This document shows, in pieces, positions 1-12,000 of a DNA stretch of 64,000 nt. The translations under genes and the position numbers were made by a program. The stretch is taken from positions 23,404,672 to 23,468,671 of the forward strand of contig NC_066835.1 in the NCBI RefSeq assembly GCF_001640805.2, read 5' to 3'. Numbering within the stretch: position 1 is the stretch's first letter; each line of letters opens with the position of its first letter. The notes below the pieces were generated by a model, which did no database searches, was not told where the DNA came from, and saw only the letters and a program-made list of their open reading frames with translations. This DNA comes from Lates calcarifer (taxonomy: Eukaryota; Chordata; Actinopteri; Centropomidae).

Positions 1-568
1 TCCGTGTGTCCTTGAACCAGGTGTTGTCTCTGATTCGTTCTCTTGATGTTTCACCTGTACTGTAGGTTTTCGTTTTGAAGGACAGGTGTGTCATTAAAAC
101 CCCTGTGCTTCCCTCAGACCCCGCCCCCCTCCCTCTGCAGGTGGACTCTCACCTGAAGTTCGACGCTTCCTATCAACACAAGCTGAGAAGTGAATTATTA
201 ACTCTATAATTAATTCATATTTGAAATATCAGTTTGAAGTGTACCTGGTGATGTTCTGTATTTTCCTTCTTGTCATCACAAGCAGACTAAGGGAACAGTT
301 TAGTGTTTATCCAGAGCCTGATCACATCTGTCTGAACAACACTGGTTTTATAGACTGGGCCTTTGTCTCAGAGCGGGGTTGGACGTGGTTCACCTGCGTA
401 CAAGTCAAGGTTATAAACGAACCAATGAGCTGAGAGCTGAGAGCCACAGACAGGAAGTCAGACCGTTCAGAGACGGACTGACAGACTCTTGGTTTGTTGA
501 CAAGAAGAAGGAAACAGAAAAACTCTGGACTGATGAAGTTACGTCACATCATGTCTGTTTGTCTCTCT

Positions 569-608
<40 letters not shown>

Positions 609-632
609 CTCATGTCTGTCTTTCTCTCTCAG

Positions 633-1129
633 GTCAGAGCTGTCAGACCATGTGGACAGTATGGACAACAGTCTAGAAAACCTGCAGAACATCCTGAACA
701 CTCAGACCTTCGCCTTTGACACCTCCCCGCTGTTCGAGGTCAGTCTGAAAGATAGCAGCATCATATGAACACATGAACAGTAGATGAATGTGTTAATGTG
801 TGTGTGTTCATGTTCAGTTTTTCAGTTCTTCCTCGACCTCTGGAGACTTTGACCTCGACAGTTTGGATGTTGTGAGTTCAACTACACAGACTCTTATTGT
901 CACAATAAAAGCACTGATTCAGTCACCATATAAACAGATAGTGGAGTGCACATAGTGAGTACGGAGGTACACACAGATATAGACAGGTGTGTGTTTCTCA
1001 CAGACACCCGTTGATGATGTCACAGTGTCTAACTGTAATGTCACTGTTTCCTCTTAGCTGCTATCTGATGAAACTCCTAAAGGAAGTGATGAAAGCAGCA
1101 ACACCAACAACACAGGTAATACACATACA

Positions 1130-1202
<73 letters not shown>

Positions 1203-1446
1203 CTGCCTTCCTGTGTTTCCTGTGCCTGTCCAGGTGACTGTGTGCCACTCTCTGATTGGTCCAGGGAAGCAGCTGGTGCAGTACACACCTGTCCTGGTGT
1301 CTGAACCGGCCAGCCCAGGGGAGGGCGGGGCTGACCTGCCGTCCCTGCTGGAGCTGGAGGCAGAGCCTTTCTTTGCCCCGGACACGCCCACTGATGACCC
1401 GGATGCTGCCCTGCTGAGCCACGCCCACCTGGACTCTGACCTCTGA
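633..1446 (+). CDS. hsf1: Heat shock factor, 3'-terminal coding exons (HSF1, partial)
   Basis: Stress-activated transcription factor of the nucleus; only the C-terminal regulatory and activation region lies in the window. Four exons join in frame: 633-738, 818-871, 1058-1115 and 1265-1446 (stop TGA 1444-1446). Read in order they give ELSDHVDSMDNSLENLQNIL, then FFSSSSTSGDFDLDSLDV, then LLSDETPKGSDESSNTNNTG, then KQLVQYTP followed by an acidic, proline-rich tail ending HAHLDSDL. The first block matches the conserved HSF1 HR-C region, and the G-KQLVxYT block plus the LPxLLELE segment match the end of vertebrate HSF1. The first three exons have clean AG/GT borders, and the junctions are phase 0, 0 and 1. 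DNA-binding and trimerisation exons must lie upstream. HSF4 or HSF2 fit less well. The assignment rests on recalled family features, not on an alignment. Confidence 0.85.
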
Positions 1447-2615
1447 CATCATCAGGACTTATCAGTAACCATAGCAACAGGACAGTCTGAGTGCTGACTC
1501 AGCAGCAGCAATAGACAATGATGAAATCAATTGATCAGCTGTAGATCAATCAGTATGTCAAAGGTCACGTTTTTAGTATGCAGATGTTATTGATCAATAT
1601 TAACCCTTTATATATCTGTGTCCTCTTCTTCTTCTCCATTATTTTAGCTTTTGGTTCTTCTTCACTGCTTTAATTAAAACATTTGTTTGATACTCACTGC
1701 AGAAAAACTCAGAGAACCGGGGTCATGTCTGTAACTGTTGGTCCGATCAGAAACAGCTCAGTGTAGATGTCACAGGACACCTGGACAGGTGAGGCAGGAT
1801 CATGTGACCCAGGTGTTCTCTGTGTTGTGCATGTTGCAGTCCGAGTTTCTGGTTTGTCTTTGTTTTCATGTGTAAAATAGATTTAATGAAGAGAATCTGA
1901 ATATTTTTGTTACCATGGAGACAGCAGATAGAGATGCATCAATCTGATTGGTCGGATCGGTGTGAGCTCTAATTGATCAGATCAGGTATCAGCCATGACG
2001 TGTGATTGATCCACATTAAACAGTTTCTCTGTTACGTTAATGCTCAGTTTTATTGGTCGAAGACGTCCTGTTTTTATTTCCCTCAATCATACCTGTAGAT
2101 CATCACAACCAGCAGGAGGCGCTCAACTCATCTGGTCAGACAGGTGACTGGTCTCAGGTCTCTGGTCTCAGATCAGGTCTCTGGTCAGGTCAGGTCTCTG
2201 GTAAGGTCTCTGGTCTCAGGTCAGGTTTATTTTTACAGTGTAAAACGTTCTGGTCCAGATGTTTGTTTATATTATGGGATGTTTAATCTATAAAATATTG
2301 ATATTGACTCGAAAAATCCTGAATGAGTTACATCCTTTACAGACACTGTTACCTACAACCTGAGACTCACCTGGCGCTTTTTTATTATGTATCAACAATA
2401 CAGTTACTCCTGACTTCCTGCTAGACGTTTATCAGCTACCCTTCAGAGTAAAAGCCTCTGTCATTAATATATTTACATTTGTTTGATCATGTTTTTAATT
2501 AACCCCCCCCCCCCCCCCCGCGCCTCATGGGAGTGGAGGATTGTGGGAAACAAAGACAGGGTCAAAGGTCAGATAAATATTCTGACTTCAGTTCAATAAA
2601 ATGTTTGAAAAATGT
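1447..2615 (+). other. HSF1 3' UTR with poly(A) signals
   Basis: No further coding exon is visible. An ATTAAA lies near 1673 and a canonical AATAAA at 2594-2599, so the transcript probably ends near 2615. The stretch includes a short run of repeated GGTCTCTGGTCAGGTC-type units (2145-2225) and a C homopolymer (about 2504-2519). The end faces the poly(A) signal of the minus-strand gene at 2860, so the two genes converge. Confidence 0.5.
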
Positions 2616-2765
2616 ACATCACTGTGGAAATGTTTATTTACTGTGCTGATGTCATCAGATCAATATCTTTGATGAACTTTGGAAAGAAAACAAATTCTCT
2701 GGTTGATGTTCAAAATAGACAAAACCATTTATTGTAGAAGTTTAAAACCACATTTTACATCCTGA

Positions 2766-2815
2766 CAGTGAAGATGATGTCACATCCTGTATGATGTCAC
2801 ATCCTGTATGATGTC
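2766..2815. repeat. Short 20-bp tandem repeat
   Basis: About two and a half copies of GATGTCACATCCTGTATGAT-type units lie between the convergent gene ends. Confidence 0.6.
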
Positions 2816-2859
2816 ATCAAGTCAAAACAGAATCACAGTCGAGTTTCGGTTGAAACTCT

Positions 2860-2865
2860 TTTATT
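2860..2865 (-). terminator. Poly(A) signal of gene C (long form)
   Basis: AATAAA on the minus strand (TTTATT on plus), about 200 nt after the stop codon of the last exon at 3066. A second copy lies at 2728-2733. Confidence 0.45.
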
Positions 2866-2940
2866 TTCTGTCAGTGATTCTAAAACAAAACAATTGTCTA
2901 TAAACAAACTCCACGTTTTAAATATTTAAAAAACCAATGA

Positions 2941-3062
2941 GCCGCGGTGGCTCAGGGGGCGGAGCCTACAGCTAGTGGGAGGGGTCATAGTTCCTGGGCC
3001 ATGCTGATTGGTCGGTACACTGGAATCTGTAGCGCAGGAATCGAACTTGCGGCTTCATGTGG
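2941..3062. repeat. Possible tRNA-like SINE remnant
   Basis: The plus strand starts with GGTGGCTCAGGGGGCGGAGC, which resembles a pol III A box. The minus strand at 3030-3050 carries a B-box-like GTTCGATTCC flanked by a short stem. The two boxes are on opposite strands, so this is not a normal tRNA gene. It overlaps the 3' UTR of gene C. Confidence 0.3.
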
Positions 3063-3065
3063 AAG

Positions 3066-6000
3066 TCAGCAGGTATCCTCCAGTTCCACATTTTCTGCAC
3101 CTGACCGAAAAAATGATTTTAGTTTCTGTTGTTTTAAACGATTGACCTGATCAGTATTGATCTGTCGGGCTGTGAGTTCGCAGTCCAACCACAGAGAGAA
3201 ACAATCTATTACTAATAATCAATGGATCAGTTTCCAGTAACTGGAGCAGGATCAGGACCGGCAGGGTTCACCAGAGAACCGAACATCGGCTCAGTCCAGA
3301 ACCAGAGACTGACTGAAAGGGGATCAGGTTTAGAGGTTCAGAGTTCGTACAGAGATCAGAGATCAGAGTGTGATGTTACAAACCTTCAGGACCCTGACCA
3401 GATGGGTTGTACTGTTCAGTGACTGAACCTGCAGAGAACAAGCAGAACCAAGAGAAGACAAAGAACTGGGCTTCAGCACCTGATCTCAGGTAAGACACAT
3501 CACCACCCAGACCTGAACCACCCAGACCTGCACCACCCAGACCTGAATCACTCAGACCTGAACCACCTAGACCCGAATCACACAGAACTACACCATCCAG
3601 ACCTGAACCACCCACAACCAGTTATCAACACCCAGATCTTTTAACAAAAACAGCACTGACTGAAACAAGTCTGACTGAAAACTGGTTTGACCTGACACTG
3701 GAGACTGTGGTTCAATTCTGGACTGTTTTTGGACTGGTTTGTAGACTGGTTTCAAACTTGTTTGTAGAGTGATTTTAAACCAGTTTCAGACTGGTTTGTA
3801 GACCAGTTTTGAATTGGTTTGTAGACTGGTTTTAAACTGGTTTATAGACTTGTGTTCAGACTGGTTTGTAGACTGGTTTTAAACTGGTTTGTAGACTTGT
3901 GTTCTTCAGACTGGTTTGCAGACTGGTTTCAGACTGTTATCTCATTGAACATCTGTAAAACTTACCAGCCACCTGTGTGTGATCTGTCACAGCTGGATGA
4001 CCTGAAACAAACACACACAGCATATTCACACACATAAACACATTTCTACAGTAGAAGAAGAACTGAGCATCATATACTCTTCTTCTTCTGTGTAAATAAA
4101 AGTGACTTACTGGAGTCAGGTGGACTTCCTGTTGGATCTGCTGAAACTACAAGCACACAGCAACATGTTTAACGTGTCTGACCTTTGACCTTTAACCTGT
4201 CCGCAAAATTACTCACTGTTGGCCATGTGGGAGAGTGAGGCTTACCTGTGTCTGTACCTGTGGAGTCTGTTGCCATGGTAATCAGGTCTGTATGGGAGTA
4301 AACTCCTGAAACTGCAAAAAAAAAAAAAAATCTTATAACAGATGTGTGTCAGACAGGTGTGTGTCAGACAGGTAAACAGACAGGTGTACCTGAGTGCGTG
4401 AAGCCATCTAAAGACTCTGTGTGGAGGATGATGGGGGATGACTCTGGAACGCATGATCATGTGACAGTAAGTGAGTTGTTACAGATAAATGACTGACTCT
4501 TAATTTTGACAGGTGGTTGTCATAGCAACAGGTCTTACCTGTGACATCATGTCCCAGTCCAAGACCCGAAGCTGGAACCAATCAGAGCAAGGAGAGAGTC
4601 AGGTTTCTGTCAGTGATCAATGCTATCGATCAATGTGCTGATTTATTGACCTGATCAGTTCCTCCCACCTGTGAGGTCCATGTGACTGGTCACAGACTCT
4701 GCTCCACCTACTGACGTCATCATCAGGTGACAATAATAATAATAACATTAATAACAATCACTAGTTAAGTCATCAGTAGAATGGTGCAGGACTGAGTCTT
4801 AAAACCCAGATGTACGTGAACTTTTCATCACTTCCTGTTCCTCTGTCCCAAAGTTTGAAGCTTTTACGTGTCTTAAAAAAGGCGGTTGCTAACGAGTGTC
4901 TAAATGAGACTACAGAGGTTGTCAGGGATGTTAACATGAAAACCCATCTACTCACCAGTCCACCTTTACAGCCTCGTTGTGTTTCTACTCACGCTCTTTC
5001 AAACTCTCACTAACTTTCTAAGAAGAAAGGCTTTTGTAGAAGAGCTCAGAGCTAAATGAAATGACCAGTTGGAAGCTTAGTGGTGGAGACGTTGACGTCA
5101 TGTGACCGTGGTGTAGTTGGTTTATAGCCTAACATTAGCTTTTTACTTCTGGAGATTGGATTTAGGCTTCAAACATTAGAACAGTGGTGTTCATCTGTGA
5201 AGATTATCTGATCAACTAAACCTGGAAGGATTTAAGTTCTTCCGGGCTGACGCACCAAAATATTTTATCTCTGCACCACTCTGCCGTTGAATCCATTAAG
5301 CAATGATGTCATCACAGCAAACTGTAGCTGATCAAGTTTATTAAAATGATCAGACTGTACCTGTGAGATCAGTGCGGAGGTCACTGAAGGAAACTGATCG
5401 ATCAGTCACTGCAGAGAAAAGAGAAGAAACTACAGACAGATCTGACCTGAGACTAGCTGGTTACAGAGTCTGTGTTTACATTCAGTCAGAGGCAAATTGA
5501 AACGGTAAAGAAGAAAAAGAAGTTTACCTCCGTTTGCTTCCGTCAGCAGAGTCTGTCGACCATTTCCTGAAAAACATAAAGTGGGAACTTTTCTGTGGTT
5601 CTTCAAAGAAAGAACAACGAACATATTAAACCAATGTGATGCCTGGGAACATCACAACATACAACAACATACATACATACAATCCAACTCCAAAGAATAT
5701 TTGCTTCCCAAAGGAAAAGAACAAACTCTTACCATTGGTATCAGGTGAATCAGCTCCATCTGTGAGAAATAAAACATCAGGATGAGGAGATGTGATGGAG
5801 GCAGGTGGTGGTGGTGGGGTTAATACCAATTAGTCATAGTCTGAATGTCTCAGTCTGTCTGAGTGTTGTTGTTGACCACGTTTATAGCCACAGTTTACCA
5901 TCTTTTAACGGCTCCATGTCACAAAGCTAAAGTTGGGTTATTCCTTAATCTGTTCTCACGTGGATGTTGTCTTCAGTCCCCATAAGGTTAATCCTTCAGT

Positions 6001-9000
6001 TTTAAGGTTAGGCTGGTCATAGTTTAGGTTAAGTTTAATGTCCAGGAAATGATTGTAAGTCAATGTGATGAGTGAGTTTACCTGTCTGTTCTCTGTGAGT
6101 TTCACTGTGTGATGATGATGATGAAGATGCTGCAGCTGACACAGAAAAACAGACAGAAAACAACCAAGTATCAGAATAAAAGTCTCTCTGGATTTTCAGA
6201 GTAAAAGTCTGTGGTTTTTCAGAGTAAAAGTCTTTTGTATGTTAACCTTCCTGGGCTCCAGAGTGGGAGGAGCCTGAGACAGAATTGGGCGGTGATTGGT
6301 CAGAGCTCAGAGAGATGTGGTCGAGTCCTGATTGGTCGATGCTGATGTCAGACTGATGAACATGATCTTCAACAGGACGACAACAGAACAGGTGAGTTTT
6401 ACAGAAACAGGTGAGTTTTACAGAAACAAACTAAATTTAAGCAACATTTGGACAAAATCTGATCCCTGATGACCTGACACCTGTGGGGGTGGGGTCAGTA
6501 CCTGCAGGTGAGTCCAGGCTGGAGCCACTGTTCTGATCTGCAGACGGAGCTGCTGTCACACCTGAACTGATCACTGATACACAAACAAAAACAATCAATC
6601 AGTTCATACAGCTGATCAGTCATACAGCGGATTCTTTAAAAACTGAGCAAAAGAGAAGCAGAAGAGGAGAAAGTGTTTAAGCCTTTCTCAGTTCAGAGTA
6701 CATTCAGACTCTCATGTTTGGAAGTACAGCTGAAATCAGCAGCTTGGATAAGGTACAGATGATCACACCTCAACACACCTGTACCTGGCTGGACTGTGAC
6801 CAAATAATCTCAACTCAAAGTTCCACTAACAGACTGTTCCTGGGGATAATGGAACAGTGAGTGTTGTAAAAGATGCACCTGATGTCTGATCTATAATTTA
6901 TATCAAACATGTTCTAATTATGTTTTCAGCTTCAGACAAACTGGTTGGTGTGCAGTGCATTCTGGGACATGTAGCTCCCCCTGATAGAACAGGGTCTGGA
7001 CTTTGAACTGGAACTAAAACAGAGAAGAACACAGACTGAGAATGACCTGAAAAGAAATCACACCTGAGTCCAGCTGAGTGGGTGGAGTCATGTGACCTGT
7101 CAGCATAAACAACAAAATCAAAAAACAACCTCCTTTTAGATCACCTGATCACACCTTTTTATTCTTACCACAGATGGATATCAAAGATACACAAAGACAT
7201 AAAGAACATAAATGTATGAATTCTACATGAACTGCTCAGGCTTAGGATCTGACCTCCGACCAGAACCATCTGATCAGAACCACCTGACCGGTGCTGGAAT
7301 GTGTGAAAGTGGTCATCTGCTGCAGGTGTTTCTGTCTGTGAAGCCCATTGGTACACTGGGTGGAGATGTGGACTCTGTGTAGCACCTGGATTGAACTGAC
7401 ATGGTGAGTGTGTTGCTGCATAAAGTTTGCAACAAACACAATGAATGATTTCTGATTGATTTTATTCAGATCTGATGTCTGTTGTAGTGAAGGCTATGGA
7501 TCTCAATTTCCTTGAAAAACCTGTTACTGTTCACGTCTGTTAGTGTTTACACCTGTTACTGTTTTGTTGTATAATTCAGGAGATCATATCAATCATCTTG
7601 ACTTTTTTCTTTTTTAAATCAGAAAACCACAGACACAATGAGTATCCAGCATGCAGTGTGTTTGACCAATCAGGTGTAGACAGGCTAATGGTGATATCTG
7701 ATTGGAGGACAGAGCTGTCAGTCATCTTTACCCGATCCTGATCCTGAGTCCCTCCTGGCTGACAGTATGTAACTACACTGAATTAAATGTATTTAAACAA
7801 CATGCCAATGATCAGAGATCAGACCTGGGATACTGATGTGAACATCTGGACTGAATGAATCACTTCCACCTGGAAACACACACATTAAACTACAGGTCAG
7901 ACACATGTTAAACTATAGGGCAGACACATGTTGTTACAGTTGTGTTCCTGACTCAGAGGAGGTCTCTTGTAACACTAAAAGTGTTGAGATTCGTTTTGCT
8001 TGAATTTGAGAGATTAATATTTTTCAGTTTAACATTGTTTCCAATTAAATGTTAAAACACTATTCACATTATTTACAGTAAACTTGACAGATGCTTTTAT
8101 TTTGAAATTGTCTCTAGCTGATATGACTGTGAGACGTTCAGTGTTGTTGTTTTCTAACTTTCTCTTTGTCCATCATTTGAGGTTTTCAGCACAGAAAGAC
8201 ACCATGTGGGCCCACCACTTGCGGGGATGGGCACTGGGGTCAGGTGCCTTTCAAGCTGGGTGGCGGGCAAGGTTGTGGATCCAGGCATACTGAGGCCCGG
8301 GCATTAAAGACTAACTCTGGGGACGTGGAATGTCACCTCACTGGTCAGGAAGGATCCTGAGTTGGTGCGGGAGGTGGAGCGGTACCAACTGGATATAGTA
8401 GGGCTGAACTCTCTCCTTTTTCTGAGTTGCTCAAGGTGAGAGGCGCCAGGTGGTGTGGGGATATTCACAAGCCCCCAGTTTTGCCCAGGGAATGAGAGGG
8501 TCGCCTCTATGCGACTGCGGGTCACTAAGGGGAGGACTTTGGCTGTTGTGTGTGCATATGTACCAAACAGTAGCTCAGAGTACCCAGGCCTTCTTGGAGT
8601 TCTTGGACGGTGTCCTGGAAGTGGTCCTGGCTGGGGACTCTAGTTTTACTGGGGGACTTCAGTGTACACGTGGGCAACAATGGAGAAACCTGGAGGAGCG
8701 TGATTGGGAGGAACGGCCTCCCTTATCTAAACCCAAGTGGTGCATTGTTATTGGACTTCTGTGCTAGTCATGGATTGGCCATAACAAACACCATGTTGCA
8801 TGGAGGGCAGGGACAGTACCAGTGGAGTGGCAGACCAGTGGTGGTCCCCATTTTTTAAAAAGAGGCACTAGAGGGTGTGCTCCAATTATAGGGGCATAAC
8901 AGTATTCAGCCTTCCTAGGAAAGTTTATGTCAGGGTGCTGGAAAGGAGGCTCTGACCAACTGTCGAACCACAGATTCAGGAGGAACGATGCAGATTTAAT

Positions 9001-12000
9001 CCTGGCCGTGGAATAGTGGACCAGTGCTCGAGTGCTGAGGGGGTCATGGGAGTATGACCACCCAGTCTACATATGTTTTGTGGACTTGGAGAAGGCCTAT
9101 GACCGTGTCCCCTGAGGGACCTTGTGAGGGGTACTGAGAGAGTATGGGTTACTGGAGGCAAGCCATCAGATCCTTATACAACCAAAGTGAGAGGTGTGTC
9201 TGCATCTTTGGCACAAAGTCAAACATGTTTTCAGTGGGTGTTGGACTCCACCAAGGGTGCCCCTTGTCTCTGATCCTGTTTGTGATATTCATGGACATAA
9301 TCTCATGGTGCAGCCGAGGTGAGGAGTGTGTCCGGTTTGGGAACCTCAGGACTGTGTCACTGCTTTTTGCAGATGATGTGGTTCTGTTGACTTCATCAGA
9401 CCGAGACCTCCAGCATGCATTGGGACAGTTTGAGTGCAAAGCGATCAGGATGAGAGTCAGCATCTCCAAGTCTGAAGCCATGGTTCTTTGCCAGAAATGG
9501 TGGGTGGGGGGAGTTGCTGCCTCAAGTGAGGGAATTCAAGTACCTTAGGGTTTTGTTCATGAGTGAGGATGCAGAGGGGCGGGAGATTGACAGGCAATTT
9601 GGTGCAGCATCAGTAGTAATGCAGACCTTGTAACGGACTGTTGTGGTGAAGAGAAAGCCAAGCCAGAAAGCAAAGCTCTTGATTTAGCAGTCGATCTACA
9701 TTCTAACCCTCACCTATAGTCATGAACTTTGAATAGTGACCGAAAGGACAAGATCATGGATACAAGCAGCTGAAATGAGTTTCCTCTGCAGGGTGGCGGG
9801 GCTCAGCCCTAGAGATAGGGTGAGGAGCTGCTCCTTTGCATCAAAAGGAGTCAGCTGAGGTGGTTGCATCTGTGGTCGCCCTCGTGGCATCTGATCAGGA
9901 TCCTCCTGGGTGGCTCCTTTTGGAGGTTTTTCAGGCATGTCCTACTGGGAGGAGACCTTAGGGTAGGCCCAGAACTCGCTGGAGGGATTATATATATCTC
10001 AACTAGCCTGGGAATGCCTTGGGATCACTAGGAGGAGCAGGAAAATGTTGCTGGGGAGAAGGCCAACTGGAATACCCTGCTTAGCCTGCTGCCACCACGA
10101 CTCAATCCCGGAAAAGGGGAAGAAGATGGATGGATGGACCACAGAAAGTTGTGGACAACCATGTGTTGATGTTTTACAGTGTAGACCTGTGACATCATCA
10201 GCCTGTCTGGTACACCTGAGCCATCAGCTCACACACCTGGTGTTAATCTGGTGTTTGCTGACTGCTGCTGGTGATGACTTGAAAGGAAGATTTAGTTTTC
10301 AAACTGTAGACATTCAACTTTTCCCTATAAACATGAGTGAATCTCTCTGGGACAGGAGGGAAATGCTGAAACACCTGAGGATCACCTAACTAATTAAAAC
10401 TGTCATCAGCTAAACTTACCCATCAGGCTGAGCAGGAAGTCGTGACTGGAGGGGTCGATGATTCCTGATGGAGGAGAGAAAGAAGCAGATAGATTACTGA
10501 TTTACAGTAAAGTTGAAAACAGATCCAAACACAGAAGCAACTTTGTGTTTTCAGTGACTGATGTGGAGTCTGTCCTGGTCCTCGATCAGTGAACCAGCTG
10601 TTGCAAGGATCCTGGAGGGGTGTCTCCAGCAGGAAGTCAGACAGGTTCTCAGTGGGTTTTGATCCTGTCACAGATTCAGTCTGAAGGTGCAGTCAAGGTG
10701 TGGAGAGTGTTGGTATGGAGACCTCAGTACTGTATCTCAGACTGGGCCGGTTTACAGCTGGGTTAGGGTTAGGCAGGATCAGAGTCAGCCCCTCCCAGTC
10801 TGAGGTCCTGGTACTCTACTGGAAACCGGTGGATTGCTCCCTTCAGGTTAGGAAGGAGTCACTGCCCCGAGTGAGGGAATATCTCAGGATCTGGTTCCGC
10901 AGTGATGGTCAGATGGAAGTGAGATCAAAAGGTGGATTGATGCATAGTCAGCTGTGATCTGGACTCTGTAGACCTGGTTCTGATGAGGATGTGGACTCAT
11001 CAGTGGATCTTACTTCCAGTCCTCAGCTGAGGTCCTGGTCTCTGGATAGTGGCTGAGGAAATTATCCCAGATCTGTTCAAGGTCATATTTAGTCCTGTGG
11101 TTATCTTTCTGCTGAAGGATCCAGCAGATTCGTATTTTAAATACTAAGATCTTGGACTCAGAGACCCAAGAGGAGGAGAACCATCTGTGGAGGTCCAGTA
11201 TCTGATCAGGACCTTCAATATGTTTGACCAGGACTTTTCTGTACACTGTTGTTAATGTTATGGAAATAACCAATAATCAATAATCAGATCTGATGAAGGA
11301 GAAATGATGGCAGACAGACCTCACCTGGACACTCACCTGTATAATCCAGGTGAGAAACTCCGCCCCCAAATGAACCCAACACACCTGAGAGAGAAAGACA
11401 GGTAAACAGAGACAGACAGGTGAACAGAGACAGGTAAACAGAGACAGACAGGTAAACAGACAGACAGGTCAACAGAGACAGGTAAACAGAGATGGGTCAA
11501 CAGAGATAGGTAAACAGAGGGACAAACAACAGGTCTCTTGAATCATGTGACTGTGCTGAACTTCATTTACTACATTTTAAAAACATTTCTATTCAGTTTA
11601 CAGCCTGTCTCACCTGTCAGTCTCTCTCTGTAAACCCACCCCCTGCAGCTCACCTGACTGACTGTCAGCTCCGCCCGCTCCCCCTCCTCCATTCAGCAGC
11701 TTCTGTCCGTTACCTGAAGCACACCTCACAATAATCAGTCATCAACTCTGTTGATTTTCATGTCAAATATTTACAAATGTTTTCTGGAGTTCTGCTGATT
11801 CACATCAAATTTTCCTTTTTCCTTCAGGTCTTCAGTCTTTTCTTTAGTGTCTGTGTGTGTGTCTGTGTGTGTAGTGTATCAGTAGGTTATTGATCAGCAT
11901 GTAGTTTATAGATTTTTACCGTTGGACTCTAAGTCAACTCCGTCAGAACCTGCAGACACAAACGTTTAATGTCTGAGAAACTTCATTCATTTCTTTGTGT

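Noticed and set aside
141..188. Exon-like segment before the HSF exons (CTCTGCAG acceptor)
   Set aside because: No convincing donor, and the reading VDSHLKFDASYQHKL does not resemble HSF1.
1054..1477. Minus-strand ORFs with long Cys-Val runs
   Set aside because: They read through the (CA)n microsatellite in an HSF1 intron; the HSF1 exons on the plus strand explain the locus. Similar CV/TH ORFs at 34.0, 37.8, 44.3 and 47.9 kb are rejected for the same reason.
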